From JBCCTX01 sp039197765 (GTDB lineage Bacteria > Bacteroidota > Bacteroidia > J057): a stretch of 64,000 nucleotides of DNA. The notes below the pieces were generated by a model. It did not search any database and was not told the origin of the DNA. It saw nothing but the letters and a program-made list of their open reading frames with translations. The stretch covers positions 1 to 64,000 of the forward strand of contig JBCCTX010000001.1 in NCBI GenBank assembly GCA_039197765.1. The letters are read 5' to 3'. The position numbers and the translations under genes are program-made. Below, one piece after another: positions 26,668 through 36,384 of the stretch. Within the stretch, counting starts at the first letter, position 1. Every line of letters starts with the position of its first letter.

Positions 26668-27447
26668 ATGCTATTTGTAATTTCTCCAGCGAAGAAGCTG
26701 GACTTGAGCGAAGAATCTCGATTTACAGCTACCTACACCCAACCTGACTTTCAGAAAGAAAGTCGGATGTTGACCCAAATACTTCAAAAGAAAAGTCCCA
26801 AGAAAATTGGTCAATTGATGGGGATCAGTGAGAATCTTTCTCAGCTCAACTTTGAGCGTTACCAGAGCTTTTCTTTACCCTTTTCGCCTTCCAATGCAAA
26901 GCAGGCATTACTTACCTTTAAGGGGGATGTATACCAACAGTTTGCCTTGGAAACGTATCAAGAAGAGGATTTTGTGTTTGCGCAGGAGCATGTGAGAATT
27001 TTATCTGGTTTATATGGCGTTTTGAGGCCACTAGACCTTATGCAGGCCTATAGATTAGAGATGGGAACTCCTTTGAAAAACCGTCGTGGTAAGAACCTAT
27101 ATGAATTTTGGAAGAAAACGGCTACCAAAGCCGTAAACGAAGCGCTTGAGTACTCAGGCTCAAATGTCCTGATTAACGCAGCTTCTAATGAATATTTTAA
27201 AGTGCTGGACAAAAAGACGCTGAAAGCCGATGTAATCGATCTGTCTTTTAAGGATTTGAAAAATGGGGTCTATAAATCGCTCTTTCTATTCGTGAAGCAA
27301 GCTCGAGGATCTATCGTTGATTACGCTATTCGGGAGAGAATTACCCAATCAGAAGGATTGAAAGGGTTCACCGGTATGGGCTATCGATTTAATGAGAACC
27401 TTTCCACGGAAACGCACTATACTTTTACCCGTGAGAGAGAAGCTTAA
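26668..27447 (+). CDS. yaaA: Peroxide stress protein YaaA (DUF328/UPF0246)
   Basis: A 259-residue full-length YaaA. Family signatures: start MLFVISPAKKLDLSEES, LMGISENLSQLNFERYQSF, ILSGLYGVLRPLDLMQAYRL (YGxLRP block), YEFWKK, NAASNEYFKVLD, and the end ITQSEGLKGFTGMGYRFNEN. In E. coli, YaaA lowers free intracellular iron under hydrogen-peroxide stress and belongs to a DNA-binding fold. Cytoplasmic. A 14-bp gap to the yggS gene suggests co-transcription. Confidence 0.93.
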   Translation: MLFVISPAKKLDLSEESRFTATYTQPDFQKESRMLTQILQKKSPKKIGQLMGISENLSQLNFERYQSFSLPFSPSNAKQALLTFKGDVYQQFALETYQEEDFVFAQEHVRILSGLYGVLRPLDLMQAYRLEMGTPLKNRRGKNLYEFWKKTATKAVNEALEYSGSNVLINAASNEYFKVLDKKTLKADVIDLSFKDLKNGVYKSLFLFVKQARGSIVDYAIRERITQSEGLKGFTGMGYRFNENLSTETHYTFTREREA

Positions 27448-27461
27448 TTAATATATTTAGG

Positions 27462-28145
27462 ATGTCCATTGCAGATAATATCGCCAGTATTCAACAAAGA
27501 ATTTCAGCGGCTGAAAAAAAATCTGGTAGAGTCCCAGGATCCGTAAAATTAATTGCCGTTTCCAAGACCAAGCCACTCGCTATGGTCCAAGAAGCCTTTG
27601 TAGCAGGTCATATAGACTTTGGCGAAAACAGAGACCGTGAGATGCGAGACAAACACAAGGAACTCGCTGAAGTGAATTGGCATATGATCGGTAATTTTCA
27701 GCGATCCAACATTAAGTACTTTATTTCCTTCGTATACTTGATTCATTCGATTAGTTCTGAAAAGTTGCTGAGAGCTGTAAATAAAGAGGCTGAAAAGCAC
27801 CAACGGGTAGTCGATTGTTTACTTCAACTCCACATTTCAGGCGAGTCTGCGAAGTCAGGACTAGAACCTTCAGAAGCCGAAGACTTATTGCGAGCAATAG
27901 AGTCCTTTCCCAATATACGTATCAAAGGCCTTATGGGAATGGCGGCTTTAAGCCATGATGAAAAACTAATCCAATCGCAATTTCGTAGCCTAAGGCTTGC
28001 AAAAGAAGCCTTTCAAGCTATCCAACATCCTCGCATCCAACTGGAGGAATTATCTATGGGAATGTCGGGAGATTATCATCTTGCCATACAAGAAGGGGCC
28101 ACTATGATTCGGATTGGAAGCGCCATCTTCGGCTCTAGGGGTTAA
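27462..28145 (+). CDS. yggS: YggS/PLPBP family PLP-homeostasis protein
   Basis: A 227-residue TIM-barrel PLP-binding protein. The PLP lysine is Lys35 in KLIAVSKTKP. Other family blocks: HIDFGENRDREMRDK, VNWHMIGNFQRSNIKYF, DCLLQLHISGESAKSGLEPSE, IKGLMGMAAL and LSMGMSGDYHLAIQEGATMIRIGSAIFG. The protein has no known catalytic activity and keeps PLP vitamers balanced. HMIGNFQRSN differs from the usual IGxLQxNK block but remains recognisable. Coupled to yaaA by proximity. Confidence 0.92.
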   Translation: MSIADNIASIQQRISAAEKKSGRVPGSVKLIAVSKTKPLAMVQEAFVAGHIDFGENRDREMRDKHKELAEVNWHMIGNFQRSNIKYFISFVYLIHSISSEKLLRAVNKEAEKHQRVVDCLLQLHISGESAKSGLEPSEAEDLLRAIESFPNIRIKGLMGMAALSHDEKLIQSQFRSLRLAKEAFQAIQHPRIQLEELSMGMSGDYHLAIQEGATMIRIGSAIFGSRG

Positions 28146-28162
28146 AGAATTGAAGGCTTAGT

Positions 28163-28768
28163 TTAATGTACCCCTTCTTCTACCTCGCTTAAAATCTCCT
28201 CCGCAGAGGTCGTGATGGATTTATAACATCCGTATCCCCATTTTGCAAAAAAGAAAAAGAATAAACTTCCCATGGGAACATACCATAGCCATACACTTGT
28301 ATCTTGAAATAAGTCTTTACCATTCATTAACTTTCCAGCAACAGGCAATCCTGTGAAGAGCAAAACCAGGCCGAGTAGGAGACCCAATTTCTGCGCTTGT
28401 AAGACTTGATTTTTCCGACGCTTGAATTCAAGTATGGTATCCTTATAACTTTTGTGATGAAAAGAGATGTTCTGTAACCTCCAGAGTGTAAACAGGGTCA
28501 GAAAAGGTAAACCAATTAAGATGAGAAGCGATGCCAAGCCTGAAATCCACAAAAATGGAGTATCTAATTTGGTAAAATTGAATAGGATGAAGATTGCCAT
28601 TGAAAAGCAGATAATGGCTCCATTTCTCTCCCAACGGGAGATGCCTTCCAGGCGGTTTGAATAGCGTTCTTGTGTCATGTTCATGATTAATTGTTTATTA
28701 AGTATTTCCCTATCCTCAAGTTGGTGGTTCATTTTTTCCCAAAGGGGCTGCATTTCTTCTAGTTCCAT
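28163..28768 (-). CDS. Four-helix membrane protein downstream of ECF sigma factor (candidate anti-sigma)
   Basis: A 201-residue protein with four hydrophobic helices (about 48-65, 72-92, 128-145, 160-180) and cytoplasmic ends. The N-terminus MELEEMQPLWEKMNHQLEDREILNKQLIM is charged and could bind the sigma factor. It starts 4 bp after the ECF sigma stop, so it is co-expressed. I recognise no zinc anti-sigma motif (HxxxCxxC), so an anti-sigma role rests on position alone. Conserved hypothetical in Bacteroidota-like context. Confidence 0.65.
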   Translation of the reverse strand: MELEEMQPLWEKMNHQLEDREILNKQLIMNMTQERYSNRLEGISRWERNGAIICFSMAIFILFNFTKLDTPFLWISGLASLLILIGLPFLTLFTLWRLQNISFHHKSYKDTILEFKRRKNQVLQAQKLGLLLGLVLLFTGLPVAGKLMNGKDLFQDTSVWLWYVPMGSLFFFFFAKWGYGCYKSITTSAEEILSEVEEGVH

Positions 28769-28772
28769 GTGA

Positions 28773-29261
28773 TCATTTCTGTTTAACGAGGTTGCTGAGT
28801 TTCTTACGGATTCTTGCGAGGCGAGTCCCTACATTAGTAGGAGTAAAGCCCATGATTTCTCCCATTTCTGCATAGCTTTTTCCTTCTAAATACAGAAGAA
28901 TTAGCCCTTTCTCTACCAGGTTGAGTTGTTGAATGCTTTGATAGAGTTGCTGGAGTCGGTCTTTTTGAAAGGGATCAGATTCTTCCCCTATTTCTGGAAG
29001 TTCAAATTCCTGGAGGGTTTTAGCTCGTCGTTTTTGGGACTGTTTCTTATACGTCAGGGAGGTATTTAAGGCTATGCGATAAATCCAGGTGCTTACTTTG
29101 GCTTCACGTCTAAATTTAGGGTAGGCTTTCCACAGTTGATAGACGATTTCTTGGTATAAATCTTTCTGGTTTTCGGGATGTGATTCATAGGCCCGGGTGA
29201 TTTTGTAAATGATTCCTTCATTCGCTCGAATCCATTGAACAAACTCTTCAGAATTACGCAT
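28773..29261 (-). CDS. ECF-type RNA polymerase sigma factor (sigma-70 family)
   Basis: A 162-residue ECF sigma factor. Region 2 contains DLYQEIVYQLWKAYPKFRRE and KVSTWIYRIALNTSLTYKK, with WIYRIALN the region 2.4 hallmark. Region 4 is EKGLILLYLEGKSYAEMGEI followed by MGFTPTNVGTRLARIRKKL, the HTH. It directs RNA polymerase to a small regulon, probably including itself. Upstream are 180 bp without a gene, room for an autoregulated promoter. It is followed by the membrane protein 4 bp on. Confidence 0.92.
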   Translation of the reverse strand: MRNSEEFVQWIRANEGIIYKITRAYESHPENQKDLYQEIVYQLWKAYPKFRREAKVSTWIYRIALNTSLTYKKQSQKRRAKTLQEFELPEIGEESDPFQKDRLQQLYQSIQQLNLVEKGLILLYLEGKSYAEMGEIMGFTPTNVGTRLARIRKKLSNLVKQK

Positions 29262-29441
29262 GCATTCTATCTTTCCTTATTAGTGTAGAAACTAGTAGAA
29301 AAATCACAGCAACCGTGTATTCTAGTTAACTTATTACTGAGCGCTTTTTTGGGGAAATCGTGGGAAATAGGTACTTTTTATCCAAAAATATTAGGGTGCC
29401 TGTAATAATTCAATGAATGGGAAAAGGGTCTATATTTACCA

Positions 29442-31496
29442 TCAGGATTCCTGAACTTCTTTCGGTAGGGTAAAAACAAAGGTACTTCCCATCCCTTCAT
29501 GCGATTGCAATCCCATAGTACCTCCATGTAACTGAATAATCTTCTTGCAGGTAGCTAGCCCGATACCTGATCCTTCAAATTCACTTGAAGGATGCAATTT
29601 TTGGAACATGGTGAAGATCTTATCTTGAAAGTCTGGATTTACCCCAATTCCATTATCCTGAATGTAAAAGTTGTAATGGGATGCTTGTTCTCTCGAATAA
29701 ATTTTTATGTGGGGTAGGACTTCATAGGGGACAAATTTTACGGCATTATGGATAAGATTTTGGAATACCAACTTTAACTTTATTGGATCGGCTGATATTT
29801 CAGAAGGAAGCGTTCCCAGTTGGATTCTTGCCTTTTTTTGATCAAGAATTCCTTTAAGGCTTTCTAAAACTTCAAAAATTAGGCTTTCGAGTTTCAAGTT
29901 GGTAATATGAAGCTTTTTCTGTTCCAATTGAGAGAACTCTAATAAGTCAGAGACCAACCTATGCATATCTCTACTCCCTTTTTGAATAAATCCCAGAATT
30001 TGGACCAATTGGGAATCTGGATGGTCCCCCCATTTTTTGAGCAGAAGTTTGCTAAAACTTTCCATATTGAGCAAAGGTGCTTTTAGGTCATGGGAGACGG
30101 TATAGGCAAAGTTCTGGAGCTCTTGATTTTGGGTTTTCAGTCGCTCATTTTGAGAAGAAATCAACTCGGAGGTATGGGAGAGTCTATTGTTAATCTTCTC
30201 TAACTCTTCTTTCTGGAATTGAATTTTGTGATACAGGATTTTTTTCTGACGGAGTTGAAAATAACTGGTTAGGCAGGCAATGCCCGTGATAAGACTTAGG
30301 AAAAGTAAAAGGAAAATAAAGGTATTTTGGGAAGAGAGTTTGCGTTCATCGGAGGCACTTTTTATAGAAAGTATTTCATTTTTCAGCCGTTCTTTTTCCA
30401 ACTTTAGGTCATTTTTCAAGGACTTTTTGTTTTCTAAGGCCAGGAGTTCGTGTTTCCTATTTATCATATGAGCCTGTTGTTCTAACAGCCTCCCCAATTT
30501 TACAGAATTATCTTCTTTGACATAAAGGGTCGCCAACTTTTTTGAATAGGTAGTAATTAGGTCAATTGGGAGACTTTCATTGTATTCAAGGGCCTTTTCA
30601 TAATAGAACATGGCCTTTTTTTCCCTTCCCAAAAGTGAATAGGTATCAGCTAGGGAGGAGAAAATTATCCCGTGTAAATGGGTGATGTTTTGCATCTCGC
30701 CATATCGGATAGCATCCTCCAATGCGTGGATGTTTGCCATCCAATCTTTTTCATTGAAAAAAATGTCTGCTTTAACTTGGGCAACGTAATATAAACCAGC
30801 AGTATCCTTTATGGCCTGCCAGATGCGTTCAGCCTTTTCTGTGTAAACCCTTGCCTCAGTATATTGGTCTAGAGCTAGGTGGGCTTGGGCTAGGTTTTGA
30901 TAGATGTATCCCAGATTTTCCCAATTGCTGGTACCTAGTGAAAGTATTTTTGCTTCGTTGAGGTAGTCAATGGCCTTATCCTGGTTTCCCTCTTCAATGT
31001 ATGCCCACCCCAAATTGGAAAGGGATTCAGAATAAAGATCATGGTTGTCCAGATCTTGGCTTATCTGCTTTGCTTTTTCAAAATGTCTAACGGCATGTTG
31101 AAAGTTGGACTGGATCATATAGGTGAGACCCAGAAATATCTGATTTCTCACGAAATGTTCATTTGATAGGTTATCTCGAGCGGTGAAAATAGAGTCGGCT
31201 TTCAACAGGAGACTCCGAGAATGAAAAATGTTATTTTGTGTATAGGCCATAAATCCTTCCAAGTTCAAGTAGGCTGAATAGGATTCACACTCCTTGAGAT
31301 AAGGGAGTAGGCCAAACGATTCCGTAATTTTTTGTACATCGGGATCCTTCAGTAGATTCTTTTCAAATACAGAATCTAGGTGAATATCTAGCGAATAGCA
31401 GGTGCGCAAGCTCAACTTCCCCAGACTCAGATTTTGGGAAATTAGGGGAAAGGCGTAGCTGAGATACAAAAGGCTCAGCAGAAAAGATCGATTCAT
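29442..31496 (-). CDS. TPR-containing sensor histidine kinase
   Basis: A 684-residue kinase from ATG 31496, where a signal peptide (FLLSLLYLSYAFPLISQ) begins; an upstream frame to 31541 lacks one. Order: signal peptide, periplasmic tetratricopeptide repeats (about 40-330, for example LSNLGWAYIEEGNQDKAIDY), a membrane helix (FIFLLLFLSLITGIACLTSY), a coiled coil, HisKA with phospho-acceptor His in YTVSHDLKAPLLNMESFSK, and HATPase with N box IHNAVKFVPYE, DNGIGV, GSGIGLATCKKII and the GSTFVFTLP end. Such TPR kinases are frequent in Bacteroidota. No response regulator is adjacent, so it is an orphan. Confidence 0.92.
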   Translation of the reverse strand: MNRSFLLSLLYLSYAFPLISQNLSLGKLSLRTCYSLDIHLDSVFEKNLLKDPDVQKITESFGLLPYLKECESYSAYLNLEGFMAYTQNNIFHSRSLLLKADSIFTARDNLSNEHFVRNQIFLGLTYMIQSNFQHAVRHFEKAKQISQDLDNHDLYSESLSNLGWAYIEEGNQDKAIDYLNEAKILSLGTSNWENLGYIYQNLAQAHLALDQYTEARVYTEKAERIWQAIKDTAGLYYVAQVKADIFFNEKDWMANIHALEDAIRYGEMQNITHLHGIIFSSLADTYSLLGREKKAMFYYEKALEYNESLPIDLITTYSKKLATLYVKEDNSVKLGRLLEQQAHMINRKHELLALENKKSLKNDLKLEKERLKNEILSIKSASDERKLSSQNTFIFLLLFLSLITGIACLTSYFQLRQKKILYHKIQFQKEELEKINNRLSHTSELISSQNERLKTQNQELQNFAYTVSHDLKAPLLNMESFSKLLLKKWGDHPDSQLVQILGFIQKGSRDMHRLVSDLLEFSQLEQKKLHITNLKLESLIFEVLESLKGILDQKKARIQLGTLPSEISADPIKLKLVFQNLIHNAVKFVPYEVLPHIKIYSREQASHYNFYIQDNGIGVNPDFQDKIFTMFQKLHPSSEFEGSGIGLATCKKIIQLHGGTMGLQSHEGMGSTFVFTLPKEVQES

Positions 31497-31751
31497 GAAT
31501 ACCTTTAAGTGTTTAGCTAAGTGATTAAGGTCCCCAACCAAATTTATACCCCGTCAAATTTGGTTGGCATGATTTAGCAACAAAGAAGATACTTTTGATG
31601 GTTAAATTTATCGCTAAAAACACAAAAAGAGAAATTTTTGTTTTGGGAATTGTAAATTCTTGAGAAAATTTCAAAAAATTTAGGGAATCTTTCTGATTCC
31701 CTAGATCTTGGATAGAACAAAATACATTAAATTTTACGCTTGCTAGAAAGC

Positions 31752-32264
31752 TTATACGGTTTGCGCTGCTAGCGTTTCTTCATAGGAGGGGCCATATAAT
31801 CCTGGGACAGGCTTCCCATTTGCGCGAAGGTAGGCAACCATTTCTCCTCTGTGGTGATAGAGGTGATTGAAGAGAAAGCTACGCATCACCTGGATTCGTG
31901 GCATAGGGGGCAGAAGTTCCTTTCCATGGCTGGTCATGGTCCATATTTCCATAAATTTTTCCTCTGGATAGCCTGTAAGGCAGTCAATTGCTAAGGCAAT
32001 ATTCTCTTCCAATTTCTTTTTAAGAAACTCCATGGAAGAAATATCTCCTCTGTCATAGGTGTATTTATCCATTTCAAACACAGGCTGGTTCAAGGTAGGA
32101 ACCCACCAATTATACGTCTCTGCTATGTGAGAAGCCAGCTCAGCAAGGGTCCAGTTAAAGTCATTGGGCTTATAGTCCAGTACATCATCGGGAATGGCGT
32201 CAAAGAGCTTTCGGGTATTGTTGGCCTCGAACTGAAGTTCGCCCATGAGGGATTGACGTAGCAT
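31752..32264 (-). CDS. DinB family protein
   Basis: A 170-residue DinB/YfiT-type four-helix-bundle protein. The three-His metal site can be placed: His46 (LASHIAETYNWW), His134 and His138 (NHLYHHRGEM). The family includes metal-dependent thiol S-transferases (bacillithiol-type) and many uncharacterised members, and E. coli-type SOS DinB is unrelated. Cytoplasmic. It is monocistronic, with 210 bp of AT-rich sequence upstream of the sensor kinase gene. Confidence 0.87.
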   Translation of the reverse strand: MLRQSLMGELQFEANNTRKLFDAIPDDVLDYKPNDFNWTLAELASHIAETYNWWVPTLNQPVFEMDKYTYDRGDISSMEFLKKKLEENIALAIDCLTGYPEEKFMEIWTMTSHGKELLPPMPRIQVMRSFLFNHLYHHRGEMVAYLRANGKPVPGLYGPSYEETLAAQTV

Positions 32265-32377
32265 AAAAATAGGTTTTAGAGATTTACCTGATATGTTATA
32301 TTCATTTTATGTAAATTTAAGTAAAAAAATATTATTTATACCTCTTTGCAAAGAGATTTCTCGAATATTTTTTCTCT

Positions 32378-34855
32378 CTAAAATCCAAATTCCATCTGAA
32401 CCAAAACAGAAAACCCACGATTGCTAGGAAGATCTCGCTGTGTTAGTCTCCATGCAGCGTCGATGCGAAAGAGTGTTAAAAGGTTTTTGATACCTACAGA
32501 GGCTTCAATAAAGGGCTTATTCAATGGATTTGTAACGTCAGGAATGCGAATATCTAGGTTGCGGTTGTTGGTCCCAAGTTGCCCGGCAATTCCTCGGACT
32601 GAGAAAACCTCTCTCAGCTTGAGTTTGCGCAGGAGGGGGACTTTGTTAAAAAGTAACCCTTCCATATGGTAGCTTAAAGAGGCACTTACATATTGATCAG
32701 CCAAGAACTCGAAGAAGTCCATAGTATTATAAGCATTGGGTAAGTACACGAAGGTTTCGTTTCCTGGCGGAATAAATAGAAAGGGGAAGGGAACATCTCC
32801 CCATATTTTACCCCCCTCTACGCGGTAGCGCAAATAGCCTAGTGTACCTAGGGAAATTCGGTGGGAAACTCCTAAAACAAGTTTTTGGTAGTCAATTTCT
32901 CCATCAAGTGGGCCGTCTAAACCCATGGTAAAGCGTGCATCAAAAATAGGATGTGTCGATCCTAGACTTACCCTGCCAAAATTGTTGGAGAGAAACCTTT
33001 CCTTCCATCCAAAATGGGTATACAGGGAAACTTCGGTACTGACGAGTCGATTATCTCCTCCTCCATTTCCTATAAAGTCGAAATCACTGCCCCGAGGGGT
33101 AAGCTCTTTACGGCTTATTTCCACTTGGTTGTAAAAGCCTTCGAACCACTCTTGTTCATATCCCAACCGGTATTCTTTGAGTCCGGCTAATTGGGCCCCA
33201 ATACCCCCTCCAGAGACAGTAGCTAGAATATTATCCCGAGCAATCTCTGTAGAGCCGAATAGTTCGAGGTCATCAAAATAGCTAGCGGAAAGGACCGAGC
33301 GGGGAGTTGATTTGAGGATTCTACTCAAAGAAGCTCCATACTTGATTTGTTGGTCGCGGAACCCGTAAGCGGTATAAGCCTCTAAGGAAGTTTTTTCTCC
33401 CAGTAATTTTCTCGTCCGTGCCCCAAACTTTATGCGATGTCCCTCTATGTTATTAAAGCTATAGGCTGAGCCGATGGGACCTAATTCCCAAGTCCCCATA
33501 TCGATATAACTTCTCGCCAGGGTCCGCAATAATCTAAAAAAGAATAATTCTTTTGCCCTACTCACAATTGTGTAGGCTTCAGCCTCTGTATTGGCTAACT
33601 CTGAATGGCGCGCTTCCTCCCAATATTCATCAGGTCTTTTGAGGGCATTGGGATCGATGGTTGTAAGCTGGGAACTATTGTATACTTCCTTTTCCTGAGG
33701 AGAGTTAAAGGTGAAATCCTTATAGGTACTAACCCTTTTTGCTGTAAAATCAAGGGCTTGCATGGTGGGAGGGACCTTTACTGTAGCCTCAACATACGCC
33801 GAGTCTTTGGTAGGCATCCAGTTATCTGGTTCAATTTCCTCATAGATCTGGTGGATAAAAAAGTGTGTGAGGTAATTGATATTGGCATCTATAGCCATAC
33901 GCATGTCCACACGTTTCACTGCGTAGGTGTGTTGTTCTATCCAAAGATCTCCTTCAAAGGTATTACTCTGCTTTTGTTTGGGGAAAAAATGGATTTTATA
34001 CACCCAGTGTATTCCCGACTTTACACTGTCCACCAAATCGTATTCGTAATACCGAAAACCCGCTTTTGCAATGGGACTTACAAAGTTTTTGTTGACTAGC
34101 AGGACGATGTTGTCTTCATAGATATTAACTCCCAGGGCAATATCCCCTAGAAGCCTGGAAAAGCTTTCGTTTTCAGTACCTGCGACTTTGGAAGCCTTTA
34201 TATGTTCTCGTTTGGTTTCAGGCTTCTTGCGGTAGTAAACATCTGATAAGGTCTCAGTGATAAAAAAGGGCAGATAGTAATTGGCAGCCGTGGTATCCAT
34301 AAATTCATCAATCACCTTTCCAAAGGGGCTGAGTAACCCACGCTTTTTCGCATCTGCAGGAATATTCCGGAGCCCAAGCTCCGTTTTGGTATAAACCTCG
34401 TAATCATAAAAGGCAAATTTTCTTCGATCATTCTTAATCTTGCGGTCTATCACCTTTCGGATGATTGGGTATGCTGGAGGAACGATCAGTACTTCATCGA
34501 GGGAAAGGTCTTGGGTTGCCAATAAAACCTCTAGATTTTGAGATTTTCCCCGTTCAATGGGAAGTTTTTGGGTGAGATATCCTATGAAGGAAATAACTAG
34601 CGTATCCTCGGGACTGTTAGGGGGAGCTACTAAAATGAATTTTCCCGTTGAGTCAGAAAAAGTTCCGCGTTGAGAACGTTGGAAGAATACGTTGGCAAAG
34701 CCGACGGGCTCTTTTGTACTCGCGTTAAGAATGGATCCAGAAACTTGAGTTTGCTGGGCAGTGGCCCAAATGGGAAATAGAAAAACAAAAACAAGGCAAA
34801 TAAAGGAAAGGCACCCAACGAGGGGCCTCAAAAGGAAACAAATAACATGTTGCAT
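32378..34855 (-). CDS. DUF5686 / carboxypeptidase-regulatory-like domain outer-membrane protein
   Basis: An 825-residue protein. The signal peptide ends near AQQ (34), followed by a CarboxypepD_reg-like beta-sandwich (VSGSILNASTKEPVGFANVF, FSDSTGKFILVAPP, SFIGYLTQKLPIE) to residue 115. The rest is DUF5686, read as an outer-membrane beta-barrel that ends in Phe (VQMEFGF), as barrel proteins do. Function is unestablished; it is widespread in Bacteroidota and resembles the N-terminal half of SusC-like transporters without being one. The divergent 157-bp region is shared with the hydrolase gene. Confidence 0.88.
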   Translation of the reverse strand: MQHVICFLLRPLVGCLSFICLVFVFLFPIWATAQQTQVSGSILNASTKEPVGFANVFFQRSQRGTFSDSTGKFILVAPPNSPEDTLVISFIGYLTQKLPIERGKSQNLEVLLATQDLSLDEVLIVPPAYPIIRKVIDRKIKNDRRKFAFYDYEVYTKTELGLRNIPADAKKRGLLSPFGKVIDEFMDTTAANYYLPFFITETLSDVYYRKKPETKREHIKASKVAGTENESFSRLLGDIALGVNIYEDNIVLLVNKNFVSPIAKAGFRYYEYDLVDSVKSGIHWVYKIHFFPKQKQSNTFEGDLWIEQHTYAVKRVDMRMAIDANINYLTHFFIHQIYEEIEPDNWMPTKDSAYVEATVKVPPTMQALDFTAKRVSTYKDFTFNSPQEKEVYNSSQLTTIDPNALKRPDEYWEEARHSELANTEAEAYTIVSRAKELFFFRLLRTLARSYIDMGTWELGPIGSAYSFNNIEGHRIKFGARTRKLLGEKTSLEAYTAYGFRDQQIKYGASLSRILKSTPRSVLSASYFDDLELFGSTEIARDNILATVSGGGIGAQLAGLKEYRLGYEQEWFEGFYNQVEISRKELTPRGSDFDFIGNGGGDNRLVSTEVSLYTHFGWKERFLSNNFGRVSLGSTHPIFDARFTMGLDGPLDGEIDYQKLVLGVSHRISLGTLGYLRYRVEGGKIWGDVPFPFLFIPPGNETFVYLPNAYNTMDFFEFLADQYVSASLSYHMEGLLFNKVPLLRKLKLREVFSVRGIAGQLGTNNRNLDIRIPDVTNPLNKPFIEASVGIKNLLTLFRIDAAWRLTQRDLPSNRGFSVLVQMEFGF

Positions 34856-35012
34856 AGCCTAGCTAGATATCAGTATATAAGCAAACTTAAAAGTTCCCTT
34901 ATTCGTTGCCTGATGCCCTGAAAAATGGATAGAATTCCTACCTTTGGGAATTGTTTTATATCCTTTTTCTTTACGAGAATGGGATAATGTAGGTTGTACT
35001 TTTTCGCACTTT

Positions 35013-35777
35013 ATGCAATTACATTTCAAATCTCTGGGCCAAGGGCCTCCGTTGATCATCTTACATGGACTCTTTGGCTCGCTGGACAATTGGATGACCC
35101 ATGCTAGGACCCTTGCTTCAGATTTTACCGTATTTCTTGTGGATCAGCGAAATCATGGAAAATCGCCCCATAGTGAAGCCTGGAATTATCAATTAATGGC
35201 GGAAGATTTGTATGAGCTTATGGACCGGGAGGCCATATTTTCTTCCCATATTTTAGGGCATTCCATGGGAGGGAAGACGGCTATTCAGTTTGCTATGCTC
35301 TATCCTGAGCGCATTGATAAACTCGTCATTGCAGATATCGGGGTAAAGGCCTACGTTCCCCATCATGTCCAAATCATTAAGGCGATGAATTCCGTTGACC
35401 TGTCCCAAGTATCCAGCAGAAAAGAGGTGGATGAACAGTTAGCTATATCAATTGAAGATATAGGTATCCGCCAATTTCTGTTGAAGGGATTAGGAAGAAA
35501 TGACGCAAAGGAATTTGCTTGGAAGTTTAACCTGAAAGTACTTACAGCTAACTACCCAGAGGTTCTCAAGCAAATTGACCTCTTAGATCCCTTTGACAAC
35601 CCAACCTTCTTTATCCATGGGGGTCGATCGAATTACATCCTTCCTAAGGATATAGCAGGGATACAATCATTTTTCCCTTCTGTTGAGTTCTATGAAATCC
35701 CTGAAGCCGGCCATTGGCTTCATGCTGAGGCTCCTGAGGTATTTATTACGAAGGTTCGGGAATTTTTGATAGATTAG
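35013..35777 (+). CDS. Alpha/beta hydrolase (YbfF-like esterase)
   Basis: A 254-residue alpha/beta hydrolase from ATG 35013 (MQLHFKSLGQGPPLIILHGL); the frame opens at 34944 but those residues lie outside the fold. The nucleophile elbow is LGHSMGGKTA (Ser84), the oxyanion HGLFGSLDNW, the Asp in PFDNPTFFIHG-type strand, and the His in AGHWLHAEAP (His234). It resembles YbfF-type acyl-CoA/ester hydrolases. A -7-like TACCTTTG lies at 34939-34946, upstream of the chosen start. Confidence 0.85.
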   Translation: MQLHFKSLGQGPPLIILHGLFGSLDNWMTHARTLASDFTVFLVDQRNHGKSPHSEAWNYQLMAEDLYELMDREAIFSSHILGHSMGGKTAIQFAMLYPERIDKLVIADIGVKAYVPHHVQIIKAMNSVDLSQVSSRKEVDEQLAISIEDIGIRQFLLKGLGRNDAKEFAWKFNLKVLTANYPEVLKQIDLLDPFDNPTFFIHGGRSNYILPKDIAGIQSFFPSVEFYEIPEAGHWLHAEAPEVFITKVREFLID

Positions 35778-35841
35778 GGTTACAGAAGTTTCTTGTCTAA
35801 TCCCCAACCGCTTGCGGGAGGTAAATGGTTCGAAAATTCTC

Positions 35842-36327
35842 ATGAATAAGCAGTCTATATTTCCGATACTCATTCTTTTTACTTTTGCTTGTAGCGCAGA
35901 GCGGAGCCATGTATATGATCCGATAGAAAAAGTGAGCCCGGATAGTATCCTGGTGGTGGGTTCAGAGGCAGATACCTCGTTGTATGAAACCCCTGAGATA
36001 GAAAGACCTACTGAATCTCTTCCTTCCGAGATGATAGGAAGTTGGGAGGCTGTAGAGTTGCGTATTGGAGATATGATCATGACAGCCAGGGACTTACAAG
36101 AACAAGGCATTTCTCCACCCGTCCGCTATTTCAGTGCCCAGCGATACATGTAATTCGGTAGACCCTCTGGAGAACTTCCCCGTATTCCCTTCACCTACTT
36201 TCAGGGAATCATTCACTCTCTAGACCAAGGAAAGGAACAAGTGCTGTATCTGGGGCCAGATACCCTGATTCTCTCGGCTGACATTGATGGAGAGCTTTCT
36301 ACTTACACCTTTCATAAGATGCAGTAG
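35842..36327 (+). pseudogene. Small lipoprotein gene interrupted by one in-frame TAA
   Basis: From ATG 35842 a lipoprotein leader (IFPILILFTFAC, Cys17) starts a frame that stops at TAA 36151-36153, giving 103 residues. Reading past that stop in the same frame continues as sensible protein for 57 more codons (FGRPSGELPRIPFTYFQGII, then QVLYLGPDTLILSADIDGEL, STYTFHKMQ) to TAG at 36325. The second part has the beta-strand look of a small lipocalin-like domain. One base change (for example CAA to TAA) would restore a 161-residue protein. It is probably a pseudogene by a nonsense change or a sequencing error. The 3' end is convergent with trpA. Confidence 0.7.
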
Positions 36328-36384
36328 GTTAGCGTGTTGCTTCGAATGGTCCTTTACATGCAGTATCGAATTTGAGGAGTTATC

